Positions 32,808-43,574 of a stretch of DNA of 64,000 bases are shown here, one piece after another. How positions within the stretch are numbered: position 1 is the stretch's first letter; every line of letters begins with the position of its first letter. Origin of the DNA: Diphasiastrum complanatum (Eukaryota > Streptophyta > Lycopodiopsida > Lycopodiales > Lycopodiaceae); contig CM055095.1 in assembly GCA_029204225.1 (NCBI GenBank), positions 71,153,957 through 71,217,956 of the forward strand, in the 5' to 3' direction. The translations under genes and the position numbers were made by a program. The notes beneath the pieces were generated by a model. It was not told the DNA's origin and ran no database searches. It saw only the letters and a program-made list of their open reading frames with translations.

Positions 32808-33225
32808 AGTTACGAATAGAGCCACAGCTGATCTAGAATTAAGCTATGAAAGCATCACATAAGCAAGACTTAACCCTAGAAAGCAGGAAAGAGAGAGATT
32901 AAGGAGGCTAAAGAGAGAGATCATTATCATCAGCTGAATGACAAATGACACAGTTTCCCTACTTATAGCCAAGAGGAAGCCCTAAAAGAAAACTTCCAGT
33001 GGCTAGGGCCCAACTGGGAGGGATAATAGTGCGCCCTCCAAGAAGGCCCCCACTCTCCAGTAATATGTCCAAATGGCCTAATAATGAATAATAAGGCCAA
33101 AGGCCAACCATATAGTCTGAATGTCACTAATGAATATAAAAGGGCCCAAGGCCTGCTTATGCATAAAGTAAAGTAACTGTAAATGTAAATGGACGCGGCG
33201 AATGTAATGAGCCGAGTCCATAACT
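32808..33225 (-). repeat. Gypsy 5' LTR (right), 418 bp
   Basis: Matches the left LTR end to end with about 8 substitutions and one 1-bp indel. Plus-strand ends are AGTTACGAATAG and CCATAACT. Confidence 0.9.
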
Positions 33226-34019
33226 AACAAGTCCAGTGACAAATTTATCTTATTATTATTGCATGCACAGTTTGTTAACTCGTGATGGCATTTGTCATAC
33301 TGATGTGATTATAAATTAGGAAAACGTTTAGAAAATTGTTTCAAGGATTGTAGTGGGCATTGCTAACTCATAGCAAATCATTATATAGACAAACATCATA
33401 GTTTCTCAACAAGAAAAACAAGTCAGGGCATTCAAATTATTAAAAGTCACATTTTTTCGTGCATGATTCAATCATTGTCATCACATCTCACTGATCAGTT
33501 TGTTGTGATATCACATGATATTCTATGAGATTCTTGGTGTGAAAATAAGCTACAATTGGAATTCTCTTCATCGTGTTGCATGTGGCCATTTAGAATGGCA
33601 TTGTTAAGTAAAAATTGGATCACATTGTTCCTATTAAAATATCTATAGCTAACTAGTAAATTAAGAATGAAATTTTCTTGGAAAAGGTATTAGGGAGTTA
33701 TTGTTAGATACGAAATGCTTCATCACAAATGTGTAAAAAATGAATGTAAAATTCAAAGAGATATCTTCCATAAGAATGAATGAGAGACGATTTTTTGTAG
33801 CCTATTTACAACAGCCTTTTTTCCTATTTGGATGCTCTTACACAAGCTTATCAACTTATGGAAGTTTTTAGATCTCTTCTAAACCCTAGATCTAACATGA
33901 CTAGATTCAATGCATCTCTGTTAACCAATTAGAGTAGGTCCAGATTCGACTTTATCAACTTGCCTATGTTGTCAAAAACAGTAAATCCACTATTCTTATG
34001 CCTTATTAGCTTTATAAAG
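33226..34019. other. Non-coding stretch right of the gypsy element
   Basis: AT-rich, no long open frame, and no LTR boundary recognised. It may be the outer part of the LTR of the repeat copy at 34.0-34.5 kb. Confidence 0.35.
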
Positions 34020-34559
34020 TCTATCTCTAAGCTAAAAATGCATATTGGCCTCAAAATTGCCAAATAAATTCAACTTGACTAAAGTAAACTAGTTGATATT
34101 TTTCACACTCTCTCTTTAAGTTTTATCAAACAACTTTGATCTAGCTTTAGAATGATCTCCATCCTAAATATAGACCTTCTTTCTATGGTTTTATAATAGC
34201 TTTCATAATTGATATAGGAAATAGTGTCCACATTGGATGATTCATTATTTCTTACATCAATTTTACATATCAAGATGTAACTAGAATGAAGAACCAAATA
34301 GAATGTAAATGCAATGATTCCCGCATGCTTCCAATTTTGTACTCTCTAGAAAATAACAGCAAACAAAAGCAATGAATGGGAGTAATCAGCTAATGCTTGC
34401 ATGTCTCCTCCATTTTTGTTCTTCATTGATATGTCTCCACTAAGAAAATGAATGAGCCTCCATTGCCATCTTGCCATAAAATATTATCATCAATTGATGA
34501 CTTGACCATTTGAAAAAACAAGCAATAAAATAATCTAAATTGACTCTCATAAAATAACT
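34020..34559 (-). repeat. Uncharacterised LTR-element end, copy 2
   Basis: Parallels 13470-14180. The plus strand has TCTATCTCTAAGCTAAAAAT, then CCAAAT, then CTAGTTGATATTTTTCACAC, and to the right a fragment encoding CKIDVRNNESSNVDTISYIN and ERRSIFRMEIILKLDQS. Divergence is clearly higher than for recent elements. Its right side runs into the truncated end of copia B. Confidence 0.5.
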
Positions 34560-34641
34560 CACTACAGTACCCTACTATATTTCATATGTGTGAAATAAAT
34601 TTCTTCTTCTAGATATCCATTTAAAAAAGCATTTGAGACAT

Positions 34642-37235
34642 CTAGTTAAAAAACTTGCCATTTGAAAAAACAAGCAATAGAAATGATGATTTTAACCATT
34701 TGCAAGCAATAGTATGCTTGTTGGATGGAAGATCCACAAGCTCCCATATCTTGTTGGCAATCGATGCATCATATTCCTCCTTCATGGCCAGAAACCATTC
34801 TTTTGAGTTGAGTGCTTCATGTACATCCTTTGGCTCTTCATGTGAAACAAAATATGCATAATTAGTGGAGTTGAGTTTCACTTGTTTACCTTTATCTCCA
34901 TATGAGAGCCTCTTAGGCTCGGATCTTTCTCTTTGTGATCTCCTTGGTGAGAAGACTCAAGGTGACTCCTCAATTCTCGGCCCCATCTCTCCATGATGAT
35001 CTTCAAGGGTGATGATAGGAGAATCCTTTTGAGAATTTTTTATCTCGGCCTCATCAAAGATGTATTTTTTATTCTCATGAAAAATAACATCTCTACTCTC
35101 AATTGTAATTGAGGTAGAGGGAACATAAATTCTGTATGCCTTCTTGTTGGATGAGTATCCAACTATGATCCCTTTGATTGAATTTGGATCATCTCTTTTC
35201 CTTGTTTCCAAGGGTACATGAACAAAGCAAACACATAATCTATTGCACAAATAATTTGCACAATTAATTGCTTCTCCCCAATATTCAATAGGCAAAGAAG
35301 CTTCATCTCGGATTGCTTTAGCACATTCAAATAGAGATCGATTTTTTCTTTCGGCAACCCCATTTTGAGATGGGGAATAAGCACAAGAAAATTCTCTCTT
35401 AATCCCTTCAACCTCACAATAATCATAAAACTTGTTGGAGATGTATTCACCTCCTCTATCACATCTCAAAGCTTTAACTTTGAAAGAAAACTGTTTCTCA
35501 ACATAAGCTTTGAAAACTAGGAAGTGTTTAAACACCATAGCTTTTGAAGAAGAAGGTATAACCAAGTATATCTTGTAAAATCATCAATGAAGGTAACAAA
35601 ACAAGTTGCACCACCAATACTTTTTGAGGAAGAAAAGTGAACATCCAAGTGAATTAATTCCAAAGGATGAGAAGTCTTAATAGAAGACTTTTCATATGGC
35701 TTTCTATGTGATTTTGCAATAGCACAAGCCTCATATGGCTTGATATCTTTGGAAAGTGATCCTGGTAGACCAATAGCCTTATCATTCTTGTTCATTGAAA
35801 GCATAGATTTATAGTTGGGATGCCCCAACCTCCTATGTCATAACTCCTCCTCAGACATAAAAGTAATTTCACAAAAGTTTGCATTCTCATAAGAATCTAA
35901 CTTGATGATGCCACCATATCTAGATCCATTAGCTAGGATTTCATCACCTTTCATAATGAAACAAGTATTGGCATTGAATTTCACATCACAACCACAATCA
36001 AGCAACTTTCCAACACTTATCAAGTTATTTGTAAGCTTAGGAACAAAAAGAATATTGAAAAGTGATAGAACTTTAGAAGAAGCAAGTTTTAATGAAATTT
36101 TGCCAATTCCTTCAATAGAGCATTCATGATCATTTGCTGTATAAATAGATCTTTTAAGTTCTTTATAAGGTACAATAGAGTCAAAAGACTCCTTTGAACA
36201 ACACATATGTGATGAGGCACCACTATCAATGTACCATGTTCCATCTTTCTTGAAGGGTGTTGAAGAAAAGCTTGACACCATGAGGGATCCTTCTCCTTCA
36301 CTTGCAATAAAGTCTTCTTCTTTCTCATTAGAGAGATTTGCTTGTTTGAGTTGATTTTTCTTTTTGAAGCAATTAGAGGCATAGTGCCCCTTCTTGCCAC
36401 AAAAGAAACACTTGACTTTCTTCTTCTTGGTCTTGGAAGTAGAAGGATGAGTTGAGTCATCCTCTTCTCCATCTTTGTCTTTGTCCTTGGCCTTGTCTTT
36501 GTTGAAGGCTTGAAAAAACTGGTTCTTGCTCCTCCATTTATGCTTGTCCTTGACAAAGAGAGCTTTGTCACTTCCAATATGCTCGAGTTTGTTCATCCTT
36601 GAAAGTTTGTAACTTTGCCTTGCTTCTTCAGAGATGAGAATTTCTTGAAGAGTCTCCAAATTGGGCAGCTCCTCCTTTATGGCAAAGGATTGAACAAAAT
36701 TATCATAGTCTTCTTTTAAGCCATTAAGAATGACTTGTACTAGCTCATCTTGATTGATTGTGACAACAACACAAGCAAGCTCCCTATGAAGATCTTTTAC
36801 TCTTAGAACATTACTTGATGCACTCTCCTCACTTCTTTGAAAGCTTTGAAAAATCTGGTTTCTAAGAGTGAGAATTCTAGAAGTGTTCTTAGCTTCATAA
36901 ATAGACTTAAGTGCATCCCAAGCTTCTTTAGCAGTGGTGCAAGATCCTATTTCTCTTAGAATCTCATTAGAGACATTCATTTTAATGAAGTGTAGAGCCA
37001 TCCTAGCTCTCTTCCTATACTTTGGTATTTCAAGTTGTACTTGAGGCTCCTCCTTAATACCAAGTATTATGTCCATAACATCCTGGAGTATAGGAACAGA
37101 CTCCATCCTAACCTTCCATATTGAATAATTGGAGGTACTTAGTCTTTCACTTGGTTCTAAGAGATATCCTCCCACAGGTGCCATATTGTGAAGACTTCTT
37201 GTTATTGAACAATTATATGTTTGAGCTTGTTCCAA
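34642..37235 (-). pseudogene. Element B gag-pol pseudogene
   Basis: The first frame (35838-37235, 465 codons) covers Gag (GGYLLEPSERLSTSNYSIWK), zinc knuckle CFFCGKKGHYASNC and protease WYIDSGASSHM. It ends at a TGA where relatives have the Trp before HRRLGHPN. Integrase continues (LIHLDVHF, FVTFIDDFTRYTW), then a frameshift near 35565, then RCDRGGEYISNK and NGVAERKNRS. A short deletion joins NRL to CFVHVPLETRKRDD. A TGA replaces an Arg codon at 34957. RT begins with WELVDLPSNKHTIACKW and stops. Confidence 0.9.
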
Positions 37236-37938
37236 ACAAATTAGATGGTGCTACTCTCTTTCACTATAAGAATTTTCAAGGGTGTACTACCAAATCCTAT
37301 GTGAAATCTTGCAACTATATTTGAGATAGGTCTCAAATATTCCTCAAAACAAGATAAACTAGATCAATCTCTCAAAATGAATTGAGGAGTATAGACAAGT
37401 TTTGATTATACTTTTGGCACATGTTAGATGCTTAAAAAAAAACACTATTGATTCAAAGAAGGCTCAATGTGTTCAATAACTCCAAACTATGTCTAGATCT
37501 CAAGTTTCTTGTGTTGATTACTCAAACAATGGATTGTGAGTCAAGCTAAATTGGATCAAATAAAAGAAGTGGTCACTCAAATTTTGGAGCTCTCCGTACC
37601 CTCTTTAAGTGCTTATAACTCTTGATAGACACATCAAATTTATTTGAGATCAATTTCAATGGAAAGTACTCCTTATAACTTTCCATCAAGCTATAACATC
37701 AATATCTTTGAACCAAAGATGAAGGAAATAAAGAGGTTTGAAAATCTTTGATTTTTACACGTGCGGAATTCCATAATTTCGTACAATGTCAATTCTGATC
37801 TAAAAATCTTGATTCTATCCTCTTTGATCCAAACACTTTCAAGAAAAGGTAAAGAAAAGTGATAAACAACTTTTTTGCTTGAATTGAGCTCACAAATTCT
37901 TGCACAATCAGTGTTAATAGCATGCAAAGCTTAATTTG

Positions 37939-37950
37939 GCTCTGATACCA
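37939..37950 (-). other. Element B primer-binding site
   Basis: Minus strand TGGTATCAGAGC, complementary to initiator tRNA-Met, directly adjoining the LTR. Confidence 0.88.
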
Positions 37951-38121
37951 TGATAAAAATTTCAGCAAGTTCACACGTGTGAGGAATGATCCTCAAGTGT
38001 GAATGATCTTGTTAAGCTTTGTGTTTAATACATAAATTGATTCTAGATTGAGTATCAAGATCTAGTTCTAGTATTTATGACCAAAGCACAATCTAGCATG
38101 CTAATAATCAAAGAATGATTG
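37951..38121 (-). repeat. Element B 5' LTR, part 1 (split by A)
   Basis: Starts TGATAAAAATTTCAGCAAG next to the primer site. It includes a palindrome TTCACACGTGTGAG at 37970-37983. Its last five bases, GATTG, are the duplicated target of element A. Confidence 0.9.
38117..38121. repeat. Target-site duplication GATTG of element A (left)
   Basis: Identical copy at 44438-44442. Confidence 0.95.
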
Positions 38122-38984
38122 TGATAAATTTTACAGTTTTTAGGACAATAATGATTGTACTTTACAATCATAGAGAGTTATTGGTTGCTTAATCAATGAA
38201 TCTATCAAGTTCTACACATTAGATCTTGATCTAGATTCACTACACTTGGATTTAAGCAAGAGCAATGGATCAACACATCATTTTTTTAGTGAGAGCGGCT
38301 TCACACGTGTGGAGTACTGTCCACTGTACGGCCTGCACCTGAAACAACAAGTACAATGATACTAGATAGCAATCATGCATAAAAATCACAAGACAAATGA
38401 CTAGAAATCTCACAAAAGTGTAGAGTGCAAAAGTCTCATCAATTTTCTTAGCAAAATGATGATCCTTTTATGGATCAAGTACATCCATGAGTCTGGTACA
38501 GTCCAGCAGGCCTTCACACGTGTGAAGAGTGCCACATCACTCATATCTATCCATTTGATCCATCCTTGATCCTTATCCAATAGTTGACCTTCTAGAATAT
38601 GACTAAAATCCAAAAAGCTAGTCTCCTAGAATATAGGAATATTCCCTACAAAATAGGATCTAAGGAAAATGGTCAACTCTTATCTTCTAGTACTCTATAC
38701 ACACATGTGAACATCCACTTGCCATGTGGGAGCATTTACTCATGCACATGCAAGGAAAAGCTAATTTGTAGGTGACTAGTCAACTTGACTAAAAACTAGT
38801 CATTTCATGTTCACACTAACTAGAATGATACAAAATCAATTTGGATATATACAAACATGAAAAGTACATCCTTTCACACATGGGAACATGCTCCACACGT
38901 GTGAAATCATATCATCAACATATTCTAATGTTTGATCAATATTTACATGAACCAATGTCAAGTGAGAAGTGACAATTTTCAACA
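38122..38984 (-). repeat. Element A 3' LTR (863 bp)
   Basis: Contains CACACGTGTG palindromes at 38300-38313, 38513-38526 and 38892-38905, each with a CACGTG core. It also has TTGACT cores in the segment near 38780-38812 (GACTAGTC..CTAGTC). It differs from the 5' LTR only at 38520 as far as I can see. Confidence 0.95.
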
Positions 38985-38997
38985 CTCCTCCTCACTT
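38985..38997 (-). other. Element A polypurine tract
   Basis: Minus strand AAGTGAGGAGGAG, immediately after the TAG stop of gag-pol and immediately before the 3' LTR. Confidence 0.88.
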
Positions 38998-41900
38998 CTA
39001 ACTTGGCAAATCTAGTGTACATCTATCTACAATTCCAAGAGCATATCTTAACTTAAAAAATGGATCTTTGGACAATGGTTTGGTTAAGATATCAGCTATG
39101 CATTCGGATGATGGTACATGATGTAGTTGCACTTCCTTGGATTGTACCTTCTCCCTCACAAAGTGGTGAGCTATCTCAATATGCTTTGTTCTAGCATGGA
39201 AGATAGGATTTGAAGCAATTTGTTGAGAAGCTTGATTGTCACAAAATATGTAAGGGATCTCCTCGGCCTCTAGCACATGTAGTTCCATCAAGAGTCTTCT
39301 TAGCCATAAGAGCTCTTTGGTTGTTGAAGTCAATGCCTTGTACTCGGCTTCACAAGAAGATAGTGAGATTGTATCTTGCTTTTTGGAAAGCCAAGATATC
39401 ACTCCTCCACAAAGAAATGTTGCAAATGCACTAATGGACTTCCTATCCATCTTGTCACCTGCAAAATCTGAATCCGAGTAGGCTCTCAAGTGCAAGTTAG
39501 ATCCTTCATAAAGTATACCAAAAAATCTAGTACTAGAAACATATCTAAGTACTCTCTTGGCACTTTTCCAATGATGAATTAAAGGAGCTTGCATACTTTG
39601 ACTCAACTTGCTTACACAAAAACTTAAGTCAGGTCTAGTGATGGTTAAATAGATTAGAGAGCCTATAAGCTTCCTAAAGAGAGTGATGTCCTCAAAGGAT
39701 GCTTCATCACCTTCATTAGTTGCTTTCACAACATGCTCCATAGGGGTGTCAATCCCCTTACAATCTTTCATACCAAATCTTTCAAGAATGGAAGTAGCAT
39801 ACTTAGATTGACTTATGAAAGTACAATTGCTACTTCTAGACACTTCTATCCCAAGTATAAACTTTAGGAAGCCTAGATCTACCATCTTGAACTCACTAGA
39901 TAAGTCAACTTTTACTTTGCCTATGCCATCATCATCATTTCCTGTCATAATGATGTCATCAACATAAAGAACCAAAATGATGATCTTTCCTTCATTACAT
40001 TTGAAATATAAAGAAGGTTCATAAGCACTTAGTACAAAGCCAAGGGAATAGAGAAAATCATGCAACCTAGAGTACCAAGCTCTAGGTGCTTGCTTCAAGC
40101 CATATAGGCTCTTCCTTAAGTAGCACACCTTTTGCTCCTCACCAATCTTGATGAAGCCCTCGGGTTGCATCATGTAGATTTCCTCTTCTAAAAAGCCATT
40201 CAAGAAGGCATTTGTCACATCCATTTGGTAGAGATCCCATTTGAACAAAGTAGCAATGCAAATGATTAATCTAATAGTTACAAGCTTAGCTACAGGTGCA
40301 AATGTTTCTTCATAATCCAATCCTTTTATTTGAAGAAATCCCTTAGCAACAAGCCTAGCTTTGTATTTACTAATAGATCCATCTTGATTGTACTTAATTC
40401 TATAAATCCACTTACATGCAAGTGGTTTCTTTCCTCTTGGAAGATTTACAAGATTCCAAGTATGATTTTCTTCTAATGCATCATACTCTACTTGCATTGC
40501 ATCTCTCCAAACTTTAGATTTACATGCTTCTTCAAAAGATGATGGTTCTTCAATCAATGTAGCTAAAAAAGAGTAAGAGGTAGAAGATGTAGAGCCTTCC
40601 TTTTGCTTTCCCTTGTCCACATAGGTAAGCCTTGAGGGCTCGGCCTTGCTCCTTGATGATCTTCTTGGCCCCTTTTGACTTGGATCCAAATCTCCATCCT
40701 CGGGTTTGTCATGATCCTCCTCGGGTTTGTCAAGATCCTCCTCGGATTTGTCAAGATCTTCAATGCACAATGGGTTAGATCCATTTGACAAGCTCTTAGC
40801 AAATTGTGACTCATCAAAAAGTACATCCTTGCTTACCTTTACTTTCTTGGATGTAGGATCATATATCCTATATCCCTTGCTATTTTCTCCATAGCCAACA
40901 AAGATTCCTTTGAAGGAGGTAGCATCTTCTTTCCTTCTAGTCTCCAAAGGAATGTGTACATAACAAGTACATCCAAAGATCTTAAAATATTTTACATTGG
41001 GTTTCTTATCAAACAAGGCTTGATAAGGTGAGATCCCATCTATAGCACTACTAGGAAGTCTATTACACAAATAATTAGCACATGTTATGGCTTCTCCCCA
41101 AAATGAGATGGGAAGTGATGCATCAAGCCTCAAGGACTTTGCACACTCACATAGACTCCTATTTTTCCTCTCGGCCACCCCATTTTGTTGAGGGGTGTAG
41201 GAACAAGTGTATTGTAACTTAATACCATTGATCTCACAAAAGTCTTTCATTTTATTGGAGGTGTACTCTCCTCCATTATCACATCTTAGTGCTTTGATAG
41301 AAGTACTAAGTTGTTTCTCTACTAGAGACTTGAACTTAATGAAAGCTTCATAAACAAGATTTTTCTTTGATAGTAACTCAATCCATGTGAATCTAGTACA
41401 ATCATCTATAAAAGTTACATACATCAAGGCACCTCCATTACTTGCATGTGAAAAACTATGTACATCAGAATGTATGAGATCCAAGGGAGAGAGAGATCTT
41501 GATGAAGATTTCTTGTAAGAAGATTTGTGTGACTTTGCAAGGCCACATGCCTCACACATTTTTCCACACTTCTTGAAAGCTCTTGGTAGGCCGAGAGCTA
41601 GTTCCTTGCTTGCCATTGACTCCATAGATTGAAGATTAGGATGGCCTAATCTCTTATGCCAAAGCTCCACTTGAGTTAGCTCCTCCCTAGCCAAGTTCAC
41701 ACTTTCACTTGCAACATTAGCATCCAACTTGAAAAGTCTACCTTGCTTAATGCCACTAGCTATGCACTTATCATTTTTCAAGATGGAACAAACTCCATTC
41801 TTGAAATGTACATCTAGTCCATTGTCCATTAATTGTCCTACACTAAGCAAGTTTCTTGAAATGGTAGAAACATACAAAACATTATCTAGATCTATCCTTT

Positions 41901-42978
41901 TAGATGTGCCTAAACAAAGAGGTATAGATCCTATGCCATCTATCTTGCATGCTTGATCACTAGCAGTGTATATTGACTTCTTAGAGTCATTACAAGATAG
42001 AAGAGTAGAAAAATAATGCTTGTTAAAGGACATGTGGGAACTAGCCCCACTATCTATCCACCATGTGTCTTGACTTGAAGTTGGTGTAGATGCAACCATT
42101 AAGGATGTGTTGAATCCATCCTCATATTCTTCCTCTTGAGCAATGTTCCCTTGATCTCCTTTGGCTTGTTGATTCTTCTTCAAGTAGCATTCTGAGGCAA
42201 AGTGTCCTTTCTTTCCACAAAAGAAACACTTTAGTTTTGCCTTGTTCTTCACTTTGCCTTTGGAGGTAGATCCTCCATTCTTCATCTCGGCCTCCTTGCC
42301 TTGATTTTTCTTGAATGGATTTTGCTTTTTCTTGCCTTTAGATGTAAAGTTAGCTTTCTCCTCTCCTCCATTAAGTGACATGCTATCCATTCTTGTCTTG
42401 AGGTGTAGAAGCCTACTCTCCTCGGCCACAAGAACATTGTGCAACTTTTCAATGGATGGAAGAGAGTCTTGAATGGCAAATGATTGGACTAAGTTGGTAA
42501 ACTCATCACTTAGACCATTCAAAATGATTTGTACTAGTTCTTGATCTTGGATCTTCTCTCCTATTGCACTTAACTCCTTGTTAAGAGATTTGATCCTAAG
42601 AACATACTCTTGTCCACTCTCTCCACTTCCTTTCATGCTTTGGAAAACTTGATTTCTTAGCATGAGGATTCTTGAAGTATTGTTGGATTCATAAATGCTC
42701 TTTAATGAATCCCAAGCCTCTTTGGATGAGGTACAAGAAGACACCTCTTTCAAGAGGTCATTGCATACATTTAACTTTATGCAATGTAGAGCTAATCTTG
42801 CTCTCTTCTTGTATTTGGCTTGTTCTTGGGGAGTTTGAGGCTCTTCCTCTACTCCTTGAACTATGTCATATAGATCATGGATCACTAGGAGTGATTCCAT
42901 TCTCACTTTCCAAATGGAATAATTTGTGGAAGTGAGTCTCTCACTTGATTCCATCAAATATCCACCCATGGATGACAT
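38998..42978 (-). CDS. Element A gag-pol polyprotein, 1326 codons, intact
   Basis: One uninterrupted frame. Gag of the UBN2 type opens with MSSMGGYLMESSERL and TNYSIWKVRMESLL. Next come zinc knuckle CFFCGKKGHFASEC (about residue 249), protease WWIDSGASSHM (about 307), and integrase with HKRLGHPN, CEACGLAKSHKSS, the first Asp in LIHSDVH (about 503), the second in RCDNGGEY and the Glu in NGVAERKNRS (about 601). RT has ETFAPVAKL, DVTNAFLNG and YVDDII (about 1004). RNase H begins YSDSDFAGDKMDRKS (about 1164), with SLSSCEAEYKAL and DILTKPLS near the end. The order protease-integrase-RT-RNase H defines Ty1/copia. All catalytic residues I can place are present. The lineage within plant copia is not assigned. 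Confidence 0.97.
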   Translation of the reverse strand: MSSMGGYLMESSERLTSTNYSIWKVRMESLLVIHDLYDIVQGVEEEPQTPQEQAKYKKRARLALHCIKLNVCNDLLKEVSSCTSSKEAWDSLKSIYESNNTSRILMLRNQVFQSMKGSGESGQEYVLRIKSLNKELSAIGEKIQDQELVQIILNGLSDEFTNLVQSFAIQDSLPSIEKLHNVLVAEESRLLHLKTRMDSMSLNGGEEKANFTSKGKKKQNPFKKNQGKEAEMKNGGSTSKGKVKNKAKLKCFFCGKKGHFASECYLKKNQQAKGDQGNIAQEEEYEDGFNTSLMVASTPTSSQDTWWIDSGASSHMSFNKHYFSTLLSCNDSKKSIYTASDQACKIDGIGSIPLCLGTSKRIDLDNVLYVSTISRNLLSVGQLMDNGLDVHFKNGVCSILKNDKCIASGIKQGRLFKLDANVASESVNLAREELTQVELWHKRLGHPNLQSMESMASKELALGLPRAFKKCGKMCEACGLAKSHKSSYKKSSSRSLSPLDLIHSDVHSFSHASNGGALMYVTFIDDCTRFTWIELLSKKNLVYEAFIKFKSLVEKQLSTSIKALRCDNGGEYTSNKMKDFCEINGIKLQYTCSYTPQQNGVAERKNRSLCECAKSLRLDASLPISFWGEAITCANYLCNRLPSSAIDGISPYQALFDKKPNVKYFKIFGCTCYVHIPLETRRKEDATSFKGIFVGYGENSKGYRIYDPTSKKVKVSKDVLFDESQFAKSLSNGSNPLCIEDLDKSEEDLDKPEEDHDKPEDGDLDPSQKGPRRSSRSKAEPSRLTYVDKGKQKEGSTSSTSYSFLATLIEEPSSFEEACKSKVWRDAMQVEYDALEENHTWNLVNLPRGKKPLACKWIYRIKYNQDGSISKYKARLVAKGFLQIKGLDYEETFAPVAKLVTIRLIICIATLFKWDLYQMDVTNAFLNGFLEEEIYMMQPEGFIKIGEEQKVCYLRKSLYGLKQAPRAWYSRLHDFLYSLGFVLSAYEPSLYFKCNEGKIIILVLYVDDIIMTGNDDDGIGKVKVDLSSEFKMVDLGFLKFILGIEVSRSSNCTFISQSKYATSILERFGMKDCKGIDTPMEHVVKATNEGDEASFEDITLFRKLIGSLIYLTITRPDLSFCVSKLSQSMQAPLIHHWKSAKRVLRYVSSTRFFGILYEGSNLHLRAYSDSDFAGDKMDRKSISAFATFLCGGVISWLSKKQDTISLSSCEAEYKALTSTTKELLWLRRLLMELHVLEAEEIPYIFCDNQASQQIASNPIFHARTKHIEIAHHFVREKVQSKEVQLHHVPSSECIADILTKPLSKDPFFKLRYALGIVDRCTLDLPS

Positions 42979-43561
42979 TTTAGAATGAATGCTCTTTTAA
43001 AAATCACAAAGATTTTTGAATTTTAAAAGATCTATGAAGTGGCCTAAAGCTTACTAGAATGCCTATAGGCTTGTCTCTATCAAACTAACACACAAGCTTG
43101 AATGATACTCAAAGATCTTACCAAAAATTTCTAGCTTTCACTCTCACAAAAAAAAATTGCTTTACACTTTTCTTAGAGATTTCACTTCAACTAAGGATCT
43201 GAACAAATCAGCCTCTTAGATCTGATCTTAGACTCTAAAAAGAAATGCTTCAATGATCCAAAACACTATTTGGTCATAGGCATTAGTTAGAATGAATCTA
43301 GATCAATACTATGCTTCAAAAAGCACCAAAAATGAACTAGTATTGTGATTTTGGGACCAAAAAACACAAAGTAACTTGAATTGAAAGTTGCTGTACGGTT
43401 TCACACGTGTGAAAAGTACATACACAGCCTCCAAGTCGTTTTGATCCAAATGATTACAAGCTATCACTCTAGAAGAACTCGCCCTCACTAGTATTGGCCA
43501 AAAAACAAATTTTGCCAATGATCTTTACAAGATTTATGATTCAATGATCACTCTCTTATTT
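42979..43561 (-). other. Element A untranslated leader
   Basis: Between the primer site and the gag ATG. It includes a perfect 16-bp palindrome TTTCACACGTGTGAAA at 43399-43414, the same motif as in the LTRs. Confidence 0.8.
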
Positions 43562-43574
43562 AGCTCTGATACCA
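43562..43574 (-). other. Element A primer-binding site
   Basis: Minus strand TGGTATCAGAGCT, matching the 3' end complement of initiator tRNA-Met. No gap to the LTR at 43575. Confidence 0.93.

Larger units (their letters stand above)
27415..33225 (-). mobile_element. Near-complete Ty3/gypsy chromovirus-type retrotransposon
   Basis: Two LTRs (27415-27833 and 32808-33225) bracket a gag-protease-RT-RNase H-integrase-chromodomain reading order on the minus strand, the gypsy order. The LTRs differ at about 8 of 418 bases plus one indel, so it is a fairly recent insertion. The primer-binding site at the right is tRNA-Met-like (GTATCAGAGC). I could not find a flanking TSD, and the LTR ends read AGTTA...TAACT rather than TG...CA. 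Coding capacity is spoiled by two nonsense codons. Confidence 0.93.
34560..38121 (-). mobile_element. Copia element B, truncated, 5' part
   Basis: In minus orientation: 5' LTR (37951-38121, continuing at 44443-45062 beyond the inserted element A), primer site GCTCTGATACCA at 37939-37950 on the plus strand, gag, protease, integrase, and the start of RT. RT ends in broken text near 34600 (the FFNW.VLQLNVSNAFLNGYL region of relative C is shredded). Most of RT, RNase H and the 3' LTR are missing. It is the same family as C (59.7-64 kb): the reconstituted LTR length is 791 bp, equal to C's right LTR. Confidence 0.88.

Noticed and set aside
36089-36577. Lys/Arg-rich open frame within element B gag
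   Set aside because: Shadow of the Gag zinc-knuckle region in another frame, not a separate basic protein.
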